Program-made: the position numbers and the translations under genes | NCBI GenBank assembly: GCA_026645635.1 | Contig: JAPKMV010000011.1 | Span: 1-17,126 of the forward strand | Direction: 5' to 3' | DNA: 17,126 bases | Source: Caldilineaceae bacterium | Lineage (GTDB): Bacteria > Chloroflexota > Anaerolineae > Caldilineales > Caldilineaceae | Part shown: positions 1 through 10,124 of the stretch, piece after piece | How the letters are laid out: each line of letters begins with the position of its first letter | Position numbering within the stretch: the stretch's first letter is position 1 | The notes under the pieces: model-generated | What the model was told of the DNA's origin: nothing | Seen by the model: only the letters and a program-made list of their open reading frames with translations | Database searches by the model: none

Positions 1-28
1 GCAACCGCCCAATCGCAGCATTTTTCAT
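1..28 (-). CDS. possible start of next downstream gene (partial, runs off left edge)
   Basis: Five bases after the enolase stop codon, an ATG on the minus strand (28-26) opens a frame that reads MKNAAIGRL and stays open to the window edge. The short spacing would suit translational coupling to enolase. There is no strong Shine-Dalgarno, and only nine codons are visible, so no function can be assigned. It could equally be a chance ATG in the 3' flank of eno. Confidence 0.25.
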
Positions 29-33
29 AGTTC

Positions 34-1434
<1,401 letters not shown>

Positions 1435-1466
1435 ACAAGTGAACTTGACGCCAAAGCGGAGATGGG

Positions 1467-1645
1467 AATAGACCGCGGATGTGGCGGATGAGGCGGATTC
1501 ACGCGGATTTTTCTATCCTGAACATAGCTCACGCCAAGACGCAAAGACGCGAAGCATTTTGATTGCTGATTGTGCCTCAAAGGGGCACGGATACTGATTT
1601 CAAATCCGCGAAAATCCGCCAAATCCGCGTCATCCGCGGTCTATT
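1467..1645. repeat. 179-bp palindromic word-repeat element (CGCGGAT family)
   Basis: This fills most of the 333-bp spacer between fabH and eno. The ends are a perfect 15-bp inverted repeat, AATAGACCGCGGATG (1467-1481) against CATCCGCGGTCTATT (1631-1645). Each arm (about 1467-1512 and 1600-1645) repeats short words of the form GCGGATN, in opposite orientation in the two arms, so the arms could pair over about 45 bases with mismatches. The centre holds a nested second word repeat (1527-1554) and a small stem GTGCC/GGCAC (1572-1588). There is no transposase and no credible ORF. The rest of the spacer, outside the element and the eno promoter, shows nothing else I can name. Confidence 0.8.
1527..1554 (-). 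repeat. GACGC/GGCGT word repeat, copy 1
   Basis: Read on the minus strand, this 28-base stretch strings together cttcgcgtc, tttgcgtc and ttggcgtgagc. It matches 10185-10212 on the plus strand at 25 of 28 positions. It is nested inside the larger CGCGGAT element. It is non-coding. Confidence 0.75.
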
Positions 1646-1662
1646 TCTATCTTCCATGCCGC

Positions 1663-2988
1663 TCAACTCTTCTCCCGCGGCTTCACCGGGGCCGCCTCTT
1701 TGCCGTCGGCAGGCGTGCGCTCGCGCACATCCTCGCGCGCCGGCGCTTCGGGGTCGGTGGGCAGCACATCGTAGACCCAGCGCACCGCGCGCTTGAAGAC
1801 GCTGCGCGCGGCGGCGGCGCCGTAGGTGGCCTGGCGGCGCGTCGCCTTCCACCAGTCGGTCGAACGACGCTCCACCGGCGTGCGCCAGTCCAGACAACAG
1901 GCAGCCCACGTGAGGCCGGCGCCGAAGCCGACGAAGACCACGGTGTCTCCTGGGTGCAGTTTCCCGGCGTCGATGGCCTCACACAGAGCAATGGGGATGC
2001 TGGCTGTGCTGGTGTTGCCGTATTTCTGCAAGTTGACGAAGACACGGTCTTCCGGGATTTTGAGTTGGTTGAGCACGCTGTTCTGGATGATGCGCAGGTT
2101 GGCCTGGTGCGGCACCACCAGATCGACATCCGCAGGGGTGTAGCCGGCGCGCTCCAGCACGCGTCGGGTGGCGTTGGCCATGACGCGGGTGGCAAAGCGG
2201 AAGACCGCCTTGCCATCCATTTTGACATAATGCTGGCCGCTGCTCACCGTCTCCAGGCTGGTCGGCAAGGCACTGCCGCCTGCGGGCAGGATCAGCGCGT
2301 TGCCGCCGGAGCCGTCGCTCCCCAGTTCGCAGGCCAGGATGCCGCCGGGCACCTCGCTGGCCGCCACCAGCACCGCGCCCGCGCCGTCGCCGAAGAGCAC
2401 GCAGGTCTCGCGGTCAGTCCAGTCGACGATGCGGCTGAGCGTTTCCGCGCCAATGACCAGCACATACTCGGCGTCGCCGGCGATGATCTGGCCGCGCGCC
2501 ATGCTCAGCCCATAGACGAACCCCGAACAGGCCGCGCTCAAGTCGAAAGCGCCGGCGTTGACTGCACCCAGCGCGTCCTGGATCAGGCAGGCGGTGGCGG
2601 GGAAGCTGTATTCGGGCGTCGTGGTGGCGCAAATGATTAAGTCCACTTTGGCCGCGGGCACATCGGCTACTTCCAGCGCCTTGCGCGCCGCGGCGATGGC
2701 CAGGGAGGAGGTCGTCTCTTTGGGGTCCGCCGCGACGTGACGCTCAGCGATGCCGGTGCGCGAGCGGATCCACTCGTCCGAAGTGTCCACGATCTGCTCG
2801 AGATCCTGGTTGGTGATCACTTTGGAGGGCACCTGGTAGCCCCACCCCACGATGTGGGCGAAGCGCGGCGTGTATTCGCGCGTGGCGGGCGCGCTTGCGC
2901 TGTCGGGCGCAGGCGCCGATGCACCCAGCGCACCGGCGCCGTTGAGTGGCGCCGAATTCTCCCGATTGCTGTTGCCGGTGTCGGCCAT
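1663..2988 (-). CDS. fabH: 3-oxoacyl-ACP synthase III (KAS III) with N- and C-terminal extensions
   Basis: Condenses an acyl-CoA (usually acetyl-CoA) with malonyl-ACP to start fatty-acid synthesis, in the cytosol. In the numbering that starts one codon earlier (ATG at 2991), the triad is Cys155 in LSAACSGF, His295 in VPHQANLR and Asn326 in YGNTSTAS, with FGDGAGA and a glycine-rich VGFGAG near the end of the core. At about 441 residues it is roughly 110 longer than usual FabH. There is an Ala/Pro-rich lead of some 42 residues before the core begins at RFAHIVGWG. A tail of about 70 residues after the core is rich in Arg and Trp up to about residue 410 and then highly charged. Two adjacent ATG codons follow AAGGAG; the second (2988) has the better seven-base spacing. 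It lies 123 bp downstream of fabF. The family call is secure; the acyl-CoA specificity is not visible. Confidence 0.96.
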   Translation of the reverse strand: MADTGNSNRENSAPLNGAGALGASAPAPDSASAPATREYTPRFAHIVGWGYQVPSKVITNQDLEQIVDTSDEWIRSRTGIAERHVAADPKETTSSLAIAAARKALEVADVPAAKVDLIICATTTPEYSFPATACLIQDALGAVNAGAFDLSAACSGFVYGLSMARGQIIAGDAEYVLVIGAETLSRIVDWTDRETCVLFGDGAGAVLVAASEVPGGILACELGSDGSGGNALILPAGGSALPTSLETVSSGQHYVKMDGKAVFRFATRVMANATRRVLERAGYTPADVDLVVPHQANLRIIQNSVLNQLKIPEDRVFVNLQKYGNTSTASIPIALCEAIDAGKLHPGDTVVFVGFGAGLTWAACCLDWRTPVERRSTDWWKATRRQATYGAAAARSVFKRAVRWVYDVLPTDPEAPAREDVRERTPADGKEAAPVKPREKS

Positions 2989-3057
2989 CATTTTTCTCCT
3001 TGCCGGGTGCTACCCACAAACAGTCTCTTCTCAATCTTCCGGGGTGAGGCCAACCGC

Positions 3058-3084
3058 AGGGGTGCGCTAGTTCGTGCCACCCCT
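3058..3084 (-). other. stem-loop in the fabF-fabH spacer
   Basis: AGGGGTG (3058-3064) and CACCCCT (3078-3084) form a perfect 7-bp inverted repeat with a 13-base loop in the 123-bp gap between fabF and fabH. There is no T-run, so it is not a classic terminator. It could be a processing or stability element between the two cistrons, or chance. Confidence 0.3.
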
Positions 3085-3111
3085 CAGATGATTGCGAAGA
3101 TGCCACAAACA

Positions 3112-4401
3112 CTAAGCAAACCGGCGCAACATAATACAGGCATTATGGCCGCCAAAGCCAAAGCTGTTGCTCAACGTCACCGCCACATCGCTCTGCACCG
3201 CCCGGTGAGGCGTATAGTCCAGATCGCATTCTGGGTCAGGGTTGTCGAGGTTGATGGTCGGTGGGATCACGCCCGTTTCGATCACCTTGGCGCAGACGGC
3301 GGTTTCCAGCGCGCCGGCTGCGCCAAGCAGGTGGCCGGTCATGCTCTTCGTGCTGCTGATGCGCACGGTATAGGCATGTTCGCCAAAGACCTGCTTGATG
3401 GCCAACGTCTCGCCTCTGTCGTTGAGACGGGTGGCCGTGCCGTGGGCGTTGATGTAGTCGATCTGGGTTGGGCCGACGCCGTAATCCTGCGCCTTCGCCA
3501 ACGCCATGCGCATCGCGCTCACTGCGCCGCGCCCGGTGTCGTGGGGCGCGGCCATGTGATAGGCGTCGGCGCTGCTGCCGTAGCCGATCACCTCGGCATA
3601 GATGCGCGCGCCGCGCGCCAGCGCGTGCTCGGCGGTCTCGATGACCAGGATGACGGCGCCTTCGCTCATGACAAAGCCGTCGCGGTCGTTGTCGAAGGGG
3701 CGACAGGCCGCGGCAGGATTGTCGACGCGGGTGCTGAGCGCGCCCATCACGTCGAAGGCGGAGACGACGATGGGTAAAATGGCCGCTTCAGCGCCGCCGG
3801 CCACCATCACGTCGGCGTCGCCGCGACGCAGCAACTCGAAGGCTTCGCCGCAGGCAGAGGTGCCGCTGGCGCATGCGCTCACCACAGCGTGGTTTGGCCC
3901 TTGCATGTTGAAGTCGATGGCGATCTTGCCGGCTGCGCTGTCCACCAGCATGTTCGGGATCATGAACGGGCTGACTTTGCGCAGCCCCCTGGCCTGGGCT
4001 GTGGCGATGTTCTCGGAGTAGGACTGCAACCCGCCGATGCCGCTGCCGACGATCACACCGACGCGGGTAGGCTCCTCATGCGCCATGTCCAGGCGCGCAT
4101 CCGCAATAGCCTCCTGGGCGGCCACCAGCGCATATTGAATGTAGGGATCGAGCCGCCGCGCCTCTTTGCGGTCAAGATAGTTGCCAGGATCGAAGCCGCG
4201 CACCTCGCCGGCAAAGGTGACGCGCAAATCGGTCGTGTCACACTTGGTGATGGAATCGATGCCGGAGACGCCGGCCTGCAATTTGGCCCAGGTCTGATGC
4301 ATCGTCAGGCCCAACGGCGTGACGCCGCCCAGCCCGGTAATGACAATGCGGCGGGGGGAGGCGCCATCGTTGATGGCAGGTGCGTTGGCCTGTTCGTGCA
4401 T
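3112..4401 (-). CDS. fabF: 3-oxoacyl-ACP synthase II (KAS II)
   Basis: Elongating condensing enzyme of type II fatty-acid synthesis: it joins acyl-ACP to malonyl-ACP with loss of CO2. The 429-residue protein shows the Cys-His-His triad as Cys177 in VVSACASGTSA, His320 in INAHGTATRLND and His357 in KSMTGHLLGAAG, with the closing SNSFGFGGHNA motif. The N-terminus carries about 16 extra residues before RRIVITGLGGVTPLG. The start at 4401 has only a weak AGGA about 11 bases upstream, but the frame gives the expected length. It precedes fabH on the same strand. No acpP, fabD or fabG is adjacent, so this is a split fab locus. A tandem CGCAACTTT pair lies in the leader (about 4463-4485), of unknown meaning. 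Confidence 0.97.
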   Translation of the reverse strand: MHEQANAPAINDGASPRRIVITGLGGVTPLGLTMHQTWAKLQAGVSGIDSITKCDTTDLRVTFAGEVRGFDPGNYLDRKEARRLDPYIQYALVAAQEAIADARLDMAHEEPTRVGVIVGSGIGGLQSYSENIATAQARGLRKVSPFMIPNMLVDSAAGKIAIDFNMQGPNHAVVSACASGTSACGEAFELLRRGDADVMVAGGAEAAILPIVVSAFDVMGALSTRVDNPAAACRPFDNDRDGFVMSEGAVILVIETAEHALARGARIYAEVIGYGSSADAYHMAAPHDTGRGAVSAMRMALAKAQDYGVGPTQIDYINAHGTATRLNDRGETLAIKQVFGEHAYTVRISSTKSMTGHLLGAAGALETAVCAKVIETGVIPPTINLDNPDPECDLDYTPHRAVQSDVAVTLSNSFGFGGHNACIMLRRFA

Positions 4402-4492
4402 GGTCGAAAAATCCTATCTGGAATAGCGCGTCCTGTTCCTGTCGCAATTACACGAGTTAGAAACACAAAGTTGCGGGGAAAGTTGCGAGGGT

Positions 4493-5140
4493 TCAGTCAA
4501 ACTCGGTGGGCAGCGCGGGATCGTGGAAGTGGGCGAAGCAGCGCGCGATCTGCTGTGCAGTCACGCGGGCGATGGATAGTTCGGGCAGGGCATCGGCGGC
4601 GAAAAAGGCGCCTTCGCCGGTTTCGTGGCTATCTTGCAGCGTCCCGCCGACACTGTCGCAGAGGAAAAAGAGCTTGTAGACGTGCTGGGGATGGGGCGGG
4701 TCGTGGGGATGGCGGCTGCGGTCGTAGACGGCGATCAGCTTGACGGCGCGCGCGGTCAGCCCCGCCTCCTCGAAAATCTCGCGCACTACCGCGGCGCTCG
4801 GCGTGTCATTCGGGTCGGCCCAGCCGCCGGGCAGGGTCCAGCGGCCCTGATCCGCCAACTCGCGCACCAGCAGGATCTTCCCGTCGTGGAAGACCGCGCC
4901 GCGGACATCGACCTTGGGCGTGGCGTAGCCTTCCTCCAGTTCAAGGCGCGCCAGCACTTTGGCGACTTCGGCGTCGGCGCCGGCGGCGAACATCTCCGCG
5001 GCCATGCGCCGCAGTTGCAGGTAGCGCTCGCGGTCATAGTGATTTTCGGCATAGGTCAGCCCGTTCTGGGCGATGGCCTGAATTTCTTTGGCCCAGCGCA
5101 GCCACTGGGGGTCGTAGTTTTCGGGTGATGGAGCGGTCAT
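4493..5140 (-). CDS. Nudix hydrolase with Nudix_N-type N-terminal domain (ADP-ribose/nucleoside-diphosphate-X type)
   Basis: Hydrolyses a nucleoside diphosphate linked to another group; the exact substrate cannot be read from sequence. Residues 10-70 (PQWLRWAKEIQAIAQNGLTY and following) match the helical Nudix_N domain found before many YjhB-like ADP-ribose pyrophosphatase-type enzymes. The Nudix box runs from Gly106 to Leu128 and keeps REIFEEAGL, but the first box glutamate is Asp112 (the codon is GAC), a conservative change. The metal-binding glutamates of REIFEE are intact, so it is probably active. The 215-residue frame starts at ATG 5140. The frame is open farther upstream, but that part reads through the repeat at 5155-5214 and the neighbouring gene in another frame, so it is not real. 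A weak AAGGA lies about 11 bases before the ATG. Confidence 0.9.
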   Translation of the reverse strand: MTAPSPENYDPQWLRWAKEIQAIAQNGLTYAENHYDRERYLQLRRMAAEMFAAGADAEVAKVLARLELEEGYATPKVDVRGAVFHDGKILLVRELADQGRWTLPGGWADPNDTPSAAVVREIFEEAGLTARAVKLIAVYDRSRHPHDPPHPQHVYKLFFLCDSVGGTLQDSHETGEGAFFAADALPELSIARVTAQQIARCFAHFHDPALPTEFD

Positions 5141-5154
5141 GGTTTGGAGTCCTT

Positions 5155-5214
5155 GGAATGCGGAATGGAGAATGCGAAATTGTGAATTGTGAATGGTGAA
5201 TGGTGAATTTTGAA
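5155..5214. repeat. ATTCAC/ATTCC word repeat between the two Nudix genes
   Basis: About 60 bases made of the units GAATG, GAATT and GGTGAAT (plus-strand sense). On the transcribed minus strand it reads as repeated TTCACCA, TTCACAA, then CATTCTCCATTCCGCATTCC. It fills the 5' leader of the downstream Nudix gene and ends about 14 bases before its ATG. AT content is higher than in the genes around it. No ORF, TIR or strong hairpin is evident. Confidence 0.7.
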
Positions 5215-5264
5215 GTGGGGCTGGCGCCGATGGGATGCTCTCGCCCCTCGCAACTCGCCCCCCC

Positions 5265-5753
5265 TCACCCCAGATAGTCGCGCAGGACGGCGGTGTGCAG
5301 CGGAAAAGCGAGTTCCTCTGGCGCGGTGAGCACGACGATCTCGCTGGCTTCGGCGGTGGGCAGCAGCGGCGGCAAGCTGGCGAGCGGCAGCGGGTCCACC
5401 TGGCCAAAGACGATGAGCACGTCGGGCGCGGAACGCACGGCGAAAACGCGCACCGCGTCCGCCGGGAGGGTGACGCCCATCTCCTCCCGTGCTTCGCGCA
5501 CTGCCGCTTCCTCCCAACTCTCACCCATCTCGATAAAGCCGCCGGGCAGCGCCAGCCAGCCCACGCGCGGCGCAATCGCCCGGCGCACTGCCAGCACGCC
5601 GACTTGCCCGCCCAGGTCCACCGGTGCGATCAGCACGGCCACCGGCAGCGGGTTACGATAGGTCACATGCGCGCACGCGCCGCACACCCGCGGCCACGGC
5701 TGCCCATCCGCAAACTTCGCCCCACAAAACCCACAAAACGCCTGCCCCTCCAT
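5265..5753 (-). CDS. zinc-ribbon Nudix hydrolase
   Basis: A 162-residue Nudix enzyme with an N-terminal zinc ribbon. Cysteines at 7, 10, 24 and 27 (FCGFCG and VCGAC) are followed by the typical RNPLPVAVL linker, like the Nudix_N_2 zinc-ribbon domain. The Nudix box GGFIEMGESWEEAAVREAREEMGV (about 71-94) is fully canonical, so catalysis is expected. The substrate is unknown; nucleotide sugars, dinucleotides or damaged nucleotides are all possible. I start at ATG 5753; a TTG three codons earlier is the alternative. The leader is a GGGGGATT word repeat, so the G-run just before the ATG is the only candidate ribosome site. It lies 42 bp downstream of the GNAT/nitrilase gene and is probably co-transcribed with it. 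Confidence 0.9.
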   Translation of the reverse strand: MEGQAFCGFCGAKFADGQPWPRVCGACAHVTYRNPLPVAVLIAPVDLGGQVGVLAVRRAIAPRVGWLALPGGFIEMGESWEEAAVREAREEMGVTLPADAVRVFAVRSAPDVLIVFGQVDPLPLASLPPLLPTAEASEIVVLTAPEELAFPLHTAVLRDYLG

Positions 5754-5795
5754 GCCCCCCAATCCCCCAATCTCCTAATCTCTCAATCTCCAATC

Positions 5796-5810
<15 letters not shown>
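5754..5810. repeat. CAATCTCC word repeat in front of the zinc-ribbon Nudix gene
   Basis: A run of degenerate units CAATCCCC, CAATCTCC, TAATCTCT and CAATCTCA (plus-strand sense), about 57 bases. It covers the 42-bp gap between the GNAT/nitrilase stop (5796-5798) and the Nudix ATG (5753) and also the last codons of the upstream gene, which encode its terminal Arg-Ile-Glu. On the minus strand the units read as GAGATTGG and GGGGGATT. Confidence 0.65.
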
Positions 5811-7359
<1,549 letters not shown>

Positions 7360-7388
<29 letters not shown>

Positions 7389-8001
7389 CGATCTCGTTGC
7401 GCGCCCGGCGACAGACCGCGCGAATTGTCGAATAGCCGAAACCGCGGCGACCGAGAAACGCCGTCACCTTCTGCGTGAACTCATCCGGCGGCAGCGCTTC
7501 CCACCGGGCAAGTTTGCCGGCGACCGCGGCCCACGCCGCGGTTTCTTCGTCCAGTCCCGTCAGCGCTTCGTCGACGTCGGCGCGGTCGACCCCCTTCTGG
7601 CGCAGTTCGGCGCGCAAGGCGGCGGCGCTGCGCGGGCGAAAGCGGTCGCGATTCTCCCGCCAATATTGGGCGAAGGCGCCATCGTCCAGATAGCCTTGCG
7701 CCACCAGCCGCGCCACCGTGGCGGCGATCACGCCCTCGTCGTACTCCTTGCCGCGCAGATAGCGCTCGATCTCCGCCTGACTGCGTGGGCGCACGCCCAG
7801 ATAGCGCACCGCGCGCTGGTAGGCTTGCGTCAGCGTGTCGGCATCGCGCAGACGGGCGACGTCCGCAGCATCCAGTTCCTGGCCCTTGCGCAGTTCCACG
7901 GCAATGTCCAGCGCCACGCCAAAGGCATACTCGCCGTCCAAAAAGACGTTGACTCGTTCCTTGTTTTTCTTCTGAATCTGCAACCGCGTGACCGTGGGCA
8001 T
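7360..8001 (-). CDS. recX: regulatory protein RecX
   Basis: RecX binds RecA filaments and restrains recombinase and coprotease activity. The 213-residue protein has the family's stacked three-helix repeats: LTQAYQRAVRYLGVRPRSQAEIERYLRGKEY, then VARLVAQGYLDDGAFAQYWRENR, and a final FTQKVTAFLGRRGFGYSTIRAVCRRA. The N-terminal part, TVTRLQIQKKNKERVNVFLDGEYAFGV, is a common extension. I start at ATG 8001 (MPTVTRLQ), which has AGGT about nine bases upstream; a further in-frame ATG at 8028 falls in the repeat element. recA is not in the window. The stop codon overlaps the start region of the GNAT/nitrilase gene, suggesting one operon. Confidence 0.93.
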
Positions 8002-8023
8002 GGGTAGTACCTGGACAAACCTA

Positions 8024-8186
8024 TACACAGCGAACGCAGAGATGCAGAGAAACGCAGAGGAACTGCCCTAGAATCGCACCGAATTTTTTCTCTGCGAACC
8101 TCTGCTCCTCCGCGTCAAAGGGATCTGTACAAACAGCCTCTGCGTTCTCTCTGTGGCCTCCGCGCGGCCTCCGTGACCTCTGTGTA
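8024..8186. repeat. 163-bp palindromic word-repeat element (CGCAGAG family)
   Basis: This fills the spacer between the MFS gene (stop at 8193) and recX (start at 8001). The ends are TACACAG (8024-8030) and CTGTGTA (8180-8186). Inside, AACGCAGAGG (8051-8060) faces CCTCTGCGTT (8137-8146), flanked by further CAGAGA/TCTCTG units with a one-base offset. The left arm is built from CGCAGAGA-like words and the right arm from their complements. Between them lies a core with more CTCTGCG words and a TTTTTT run (8084-8089). The overall plan of inverted arms around a core is like the element at 1467-1645, though the words differ. There is no ORF. Confidence 0.75.
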
Positions 8187-8192
8187 GCTATC

Positions 8193-9455
8193 TTATGGCG
8201 CGATGCCCTGACCGTGCTGGACGACGAAGCTGCGCCGCACCAGCCAGATGCCGGCGCCGGCAAAGAGCATCGTCAGCGCCAGCCCGGTGAAGCCGATCGC
8301 CCACATGCCGCCGCCGGCGAAGATCAAGCCGGTGGTCAGGCTGCCGGCGCCGGACGCCAGCGCCACCAACATGTCGTTTGTGCCCTGAACGCGCCCGCGC
8401 TCGCTGGCGTGCAGTTGGCTGCCCAGCAAGGTGGAGCCGGCCACAAAACAGAAGTTCCAGCCCAGCCCCAGCAAAAAGAGCGCAATGGCGAGCGTAGGGA
8501 CATTGCTTGCCCACGGCGCCATCAGCGAGGAGATCACCAGGATCAGCGCGCCGTAGGCCATCATGGCGCGCGACCCCAGCCGTTCGATCAGCCAGCCGGT
8601 GAGCGGCGCCAGCCCAAACATGCCCAGGGTGTGCGCCATAATGACAAAAGAGATGTCGCCCGTGGTGTGGGCGGCGTGGGTCATGTGCACGGGCGTGATC
8701 ACCATGATCATCGTCATCACCAGTTGGCCGATCACCATGGACGCGACCGCCAGGAGCACCAGCGGGCGTGTAAAGATTTCGGAGAGGGGGCGTTCCAGCG
8801 GCGGCGGCGCAGCGCTGGCCGCCCGTTCGCTGCGGTCCTGCGCCCGGCTCAACACGATCGGGTCGGGGCGCAAAAGCAGGAAGGCCAGGAGCAGGGCAAC
8901 CAGGCAGAAGCCGGCGCCCATGTAGTAGGGACCGGCGTTGGCCGGCAGCCCGACCCGCGCTGCAATGTCGGCGGCCACCGGCACCAGCAGCGGCCCAAAG
9001 ATCGCGCCAATGGTGCCGGCAAAGACGATGTAGCCAATGATGCGCCCGCGCTGACTTTGCGGCCAGACTTCCGAGGCGATGAAGCGCGCCTGCTGGCTGG
9101 CGCCGTTGGCGACGCCTGCCAGCCCCGCGCCCAGGCAGAGGATCAGAAAGGACATCCAGCCGATGGACAGCCCGCTGAGGAGAAAGCCGAGCATGCCAAA
9201 GGTGTAGCCGAGCACGACGACGGGGCGGCGTCCGGTGCGATCCATGAGCCAGCCCATGGGCACGGCAATCAGCGCGCGGCCAAGCAGGGCGACGGTGCTG
9301 GGCACGCCGGCGAAGGCTTCGCTGCCGGAGAGTTCCGTAGCGTTGATCGCCAACAGCGTGATCGACGCGATGAAGGCAGCGCTGAAGATGCTTTCCGTCG
9401 TGAACAGGCTGGCCGTGATGCGGCGCTGATCCGAGCGCGTCAATTCGACTTGCAT
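8193..9455 (-). CDS. major facilitator superfamily transporter
   Basis: A 420-residue, probably 12-helix inner-membrane transporter. The hallmark MFS loop after TM2 is present as GWLMDRTGRRPVVVLG, and the corresponding loop in the second half reads GWLIERLGSRAMM. The two halves are joined by a polar linker around RPDPIVLSRAQDRSERAASAAPPPLERPLSEIF. A glycine-rich segment (SEVWPQSQRGRIIGYI) precedes TM5. The fold suggests drug or metabolite export, but no residue pattern identifies the substrate. I start at ATG 9455, which has GAGGG about nine bases upstream; a TTG two codons earlier is the alternative. It follows the B-box membrane protein by 45 bp and is probably co-transcribed with it. The repeat element after it separates it from recX. 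Confidence 0.93.
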   Translation of the reverse strand: MQVELTRSDQRRITASLFTTESIFSAAFIASITLLAINATELSGSEAFAGVPSTVALLGRALIAVPMGWLMDRTGRRPVVVLGYTFGMLGFLLSGLSIGWMSFLILCLGAGLAGVANGASQQARFIASEVWPQSQRGRIIGYIVFAGTIGAIFGPLLVPVAADIAARVGLPANAGPYYMGAGFCLVALLLAFLLLRPDPIVLSRAQDRSERAASAAPPPLERPLSEIFTRPLVLLAVASMVIGQLVMTMIMVITPVHMTHAAHTTGDISFVIMAHTLGMFGLAPLTGWLIERLGSRAMMAYGALILVISSLMAPWASNVPTLAIALFLLGLGWNFCFVAGSTLLGSQLHASERGRVQGTNDMLVALASGAGSLTTGLIFAGGGMWAIGFTGLALTMLFAGAGIWLVRRSFVVQHGQGIAP

Positions 9456-9500
9456 GGGCAAACCCTCGATTTCGCCGTCGCAATCGGGCGGCCCATCAAT

Positions 9501-10070
9501 TTACCAACGTAGAAACTGCCAGGCAGCAATCATTGCCAAGACGGCAAAGAGCAGCCCCGGCAAGCTGACGGCGACTGCAGTTGCTGGAAACCAGATTAAC
9601 GTAATCGCCACCAGCAGTAAAAAGCCGGTGAAAATCCCGGCCATGGTGAAATGGCGGATATAGCGGCCACGCCGCTTGCCCACCGACTTGCGGATGATCT
9701 GCCCCAGGGACGCGCCGGCGCCAGAACCAATCAACGCAGCAATGATGAAGCCAAAGAAGGGGAACATACCCAACAACAAAGAGACAATGGGCCAGGCCAC
9801 CATCGTGATGCCCGCCGCCACGCCAAAGGCGATCCAGTTGTCGTAGGTCATCGCATTGTAGAAAACATTCTGCTGCTCGCGGATACACTCTTTGCAGCGA
9901 TAGCCGACTTCCGTCAGCACGGCGCATTTGAGGCAGATCGGCTTGCCGCATTTGTTGCAGCGCAGGTAGGTTTCCGTCTCCGGGTGGTTGGCGCAATAGA
10001 GCACCACGCCCCCATCACCGCCAGTTGTTTCGGTTGGCTGGGCGCTGCCCTGTCCTTGAAAAGCGTTCAT
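9501..10070 (-). CDS. B-box-like zinc-binding four-helix membrane protein
   Basis: A 189-residue protein of unknown function. Residues 26-62 hold eight spaced zinc ligands (C26, H29, C38, C41, C46, C49, C59, C62) in the pattern CxxH...CxxC...CxxC...CxxC, with sequence CANHPETETYLRCNKCGKPICLKCA like the B-box-type zinc finger. Four hydrophobic segments follow at about 78-101, 104-125, 141-160 and 165-186. A basic stretch, RKSVGKRRGRYIRH, lies between helices 2 and 3. The zinc module is probably cytosolic and the rest anchors it in the membrane. The start at 10070 has a weak GGTGA seven bases upstream. In some bacteria the same zinc module is fused to rhomboid proteases, but no rhomboid catalytic Ser or His motif is visible here. 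Confidence 0.85.
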   Translation of the reverse strand: MNAFQGQGSAQPTETTGGDGGVVLYCANHPETETYLRCNKCGKPICLKCAVLTEVGYRCKECIREQQNVFYNAMTYDNWIAFGVAAGITMVAWPIVSLLLGMFPFFGFIIAALIGSGAGASLGQIIRKSVGKRRGRYIRHFTMAGIFTGFLLLVAITLIWFPATAVAVSLPGLLFAVLAMIAAWQFLRW

Positions 10071-10124
10071 GTGAGTTCACCGTCCGTAAAAAATTGAGTC
10101 ACTCGTATGTTTGCTGCTGTTTGT

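Noticed and set aside
3058..3084. Intrinsic terminator between fabF and fabH
   Set aside because: The stem has a 13-base loop and no T-run on the minus strand, so termination is not supported.
4447..4452. TGTAAT -10 box in front of fabF on the minus strand
   Set aside because: A 5/6 match to TATAAT, but no -35 sequence lies at 15-19 bp and no start data exist. Too weak to list.
5141..5575. N-terminal extension of the Nudix frame upstream of 5140
   Set aside because: It reads through the ATTCAC word repeat and then antiparallel-free out-of-frame through the neighbouring Nudix gene. The Nudix_N domain starts at MTAPSPENYD.
8188..9483. A 431-codon minus-strand frame overlapping the MFS gene
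   Set aside because: It is a His/Arg-rich frame-shifted shadow; the other minus frame has the MFS helices and the GWLMDRTGRRP motif.
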